NCBI RefSeq assembly: GCF_002434265.1
Contig: NZ_DJJS01000006.1
Location: 434,001 to 498,000 of the forward strand
From: Pseudomonas sp. UBA6562
Lineage (GTDB): Bacteria; Pseudomonadota; Gammaproteobacteria; Pseudomonadales; Pseudomonadaceae
Length of the DNA stretch: 64,000 bases
Direction of reading: 5' to 3'
The notes under the pieces: model-generated
What the model was told of the DNA's origin: nothing
Database searches by the model: none
Seen by the model: the letters and a program-made list of their open reading frames with translations, nothing else
Shown: positions 63,457-64,000 of the stretch, one piece after another
Position numbering within the stretch: the first letter of the stretch is position 1
Layout of the letters: each line of letters opens with the position of its first letter
Translations under genes and position numbers: made by a program

Positions 63457-64000
63457 TCAATAACGCCGGTTGCCCATCAACTCGCCGAGCACCTGATTCG
63501 GGATGCGAAACGGCACCGAAGTGTGGTCTTCACCGGCTTCGATACGAAAGCCCGTACGCAGGCCCGTGCCGGACAACGCCTGCAAACGCACGGACAAGGC
63601 ACGGGCATCGTCGACCATCTGCACCGAATCGCGTTCGCCCATGACGATGCTCAGGCTGGTATGGGTCAGCGCGAGTTGCCCGGCGAGCGCGCGTTGGGTG
63701 AAGGCCCGCTCGGGCGCCAGCAGGTGTTGGTCGCGCCACCACAGGCTGGGACTCACCGCCACCACGTGCTGGAACAGCGTGGGCCGGGTGAACAGCGTGT
63801 AGAGGCCGAACATGCCGCCGAACGAATGCCCGACCAGGCTGCGCTGGTCGGGGTCGACCTTGAAGCGCTCGGCCACTTTGGGCATGAGCCGTTGCTCGAT
63901 GAAGTCGAGGAACAGGTCCTGGCCGCCCTGGGGTGGGGTGTTGCGCTCGGGCGGCGCGGGCGGCGTCAGGTCGAAGGCCCGGCGGGTGAAGTCCAGCGGC
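63457..64000 (-). CDS. Siderophore esterase-like alpha/beta hydrolase (partial, 5' end outside window)
   Basis: At least 180 residues, continuing past the right edge. Upstream of MPKVAERFKVDPDQRSLVG the frame is open (DFTRRAFDLTPPAPPERNT; GQDLFLDFIEQRL). The nucleophile elbow is GHSFGGMFGLY and the His in AGEDHTSVPF. This is the Fes/IroE/BesA (COG2819-like) group that hydrolyses tri-ester siderophores. Its position beside the fec operon supports iron release from a catecholate siderophore. Confidence 0.8.
   Translation of the reverse strand, partial: PLDFTRRAFDLTPPAPPERNTPPQGGQDLFLDFIEQRLMPKVAERFKVDPDQRSLVGHSFGGMFGLYTLFTRPTLFQHVVAVSPSLWWRDQHLLAPERAFTQRALAGQLALTHTSLSIVMGERDSVQMVDDARALSVRLQALSGTGLRTGFRIEAGEDHTSVPFRIPNQVLGELMGNRRY

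Overview
The window is a chromosomal segment of a Pseudomonas, very probably of the P. putida group. The basis is high G+C, dense codirectional operons, P. putida-style REP palindromes (core similar to GTGGGAGCGGCTT...), the Pseudomonas-specific grouping of glycine betaine and carnitine catabolism genes around the regulator GbdR, and short 'orphan' RHS-core proteins of a type I associate with this group. Species assignment is inference.

Region 1 (1-23123) is a methyl-group and one-carbon catabolic block. gbcAB demethylates glycine betaine to dimethylglycine. dgcAB with a dedicated EtfBA pair demethylates dimethylglycine to sarcosine. soxBDAG (heterotetrameric sarcosine oxidase) makes glycine and 5,10-methylene-THF, glyA1 converts glycine to serine, and purU releases formate from formyl-THF. 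Inserted among them are a threonine aldolase gene, a ZapA-like/coiled-coil pair and three short RHS-core genes.

Region 2 (23410-36130) holds the carnitine branch (cdhR, caiX, cdhC, cdhA, cdhB), the master regulator gbdR, L-serine dehydratase (end of the betaine to pyruvate route) and the choline/betaine/carnitine ABC transporter cbcXWV.

Region 3 (36257-53539) is core genome: hisB-hisH-DUF2164-hisA-hisF, an OFA-type MFS transporter, asmA-mutY-yggX, tRNA-Phe, ppk2, an amino acid permease, a HisJQMP-type amino acid ABC transporter and a large methyltransferase.

Region 4 (53900-59169) is an accessory islet next to tRNA-Thr. It contains a decayed tyrosine integrase, a complete but decayed IS5-family element (IRs and a TA duplication visible) inserted in it, a HicA-HicB toxin-antitoxin pair whose toxin has a TTG start, and an ankyrin/NTF2-like protein translationally coupled to an unrecognised protein, followed by another unrecognised GTG-start gene.

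Region 5 (59270-64000) is a Fur-regulated-looking fecI-fecR-TonB receptor system next to a Fes/IroE-type esterase cut by the window edge.

The least explained items are the RHS-core trio with divergent C-termini, the ankyrin/NTF2 cassette, a 98-bp imperfect tandem repeat between cdhR and caiX, a duplicated motif in the N-terminal extension of EtfA, and direct TGCGAC-type repeats spaced 20-22 bp (two helical turns) upstream of several operons, which are candidate AraC-family (GbdR-like) sites.
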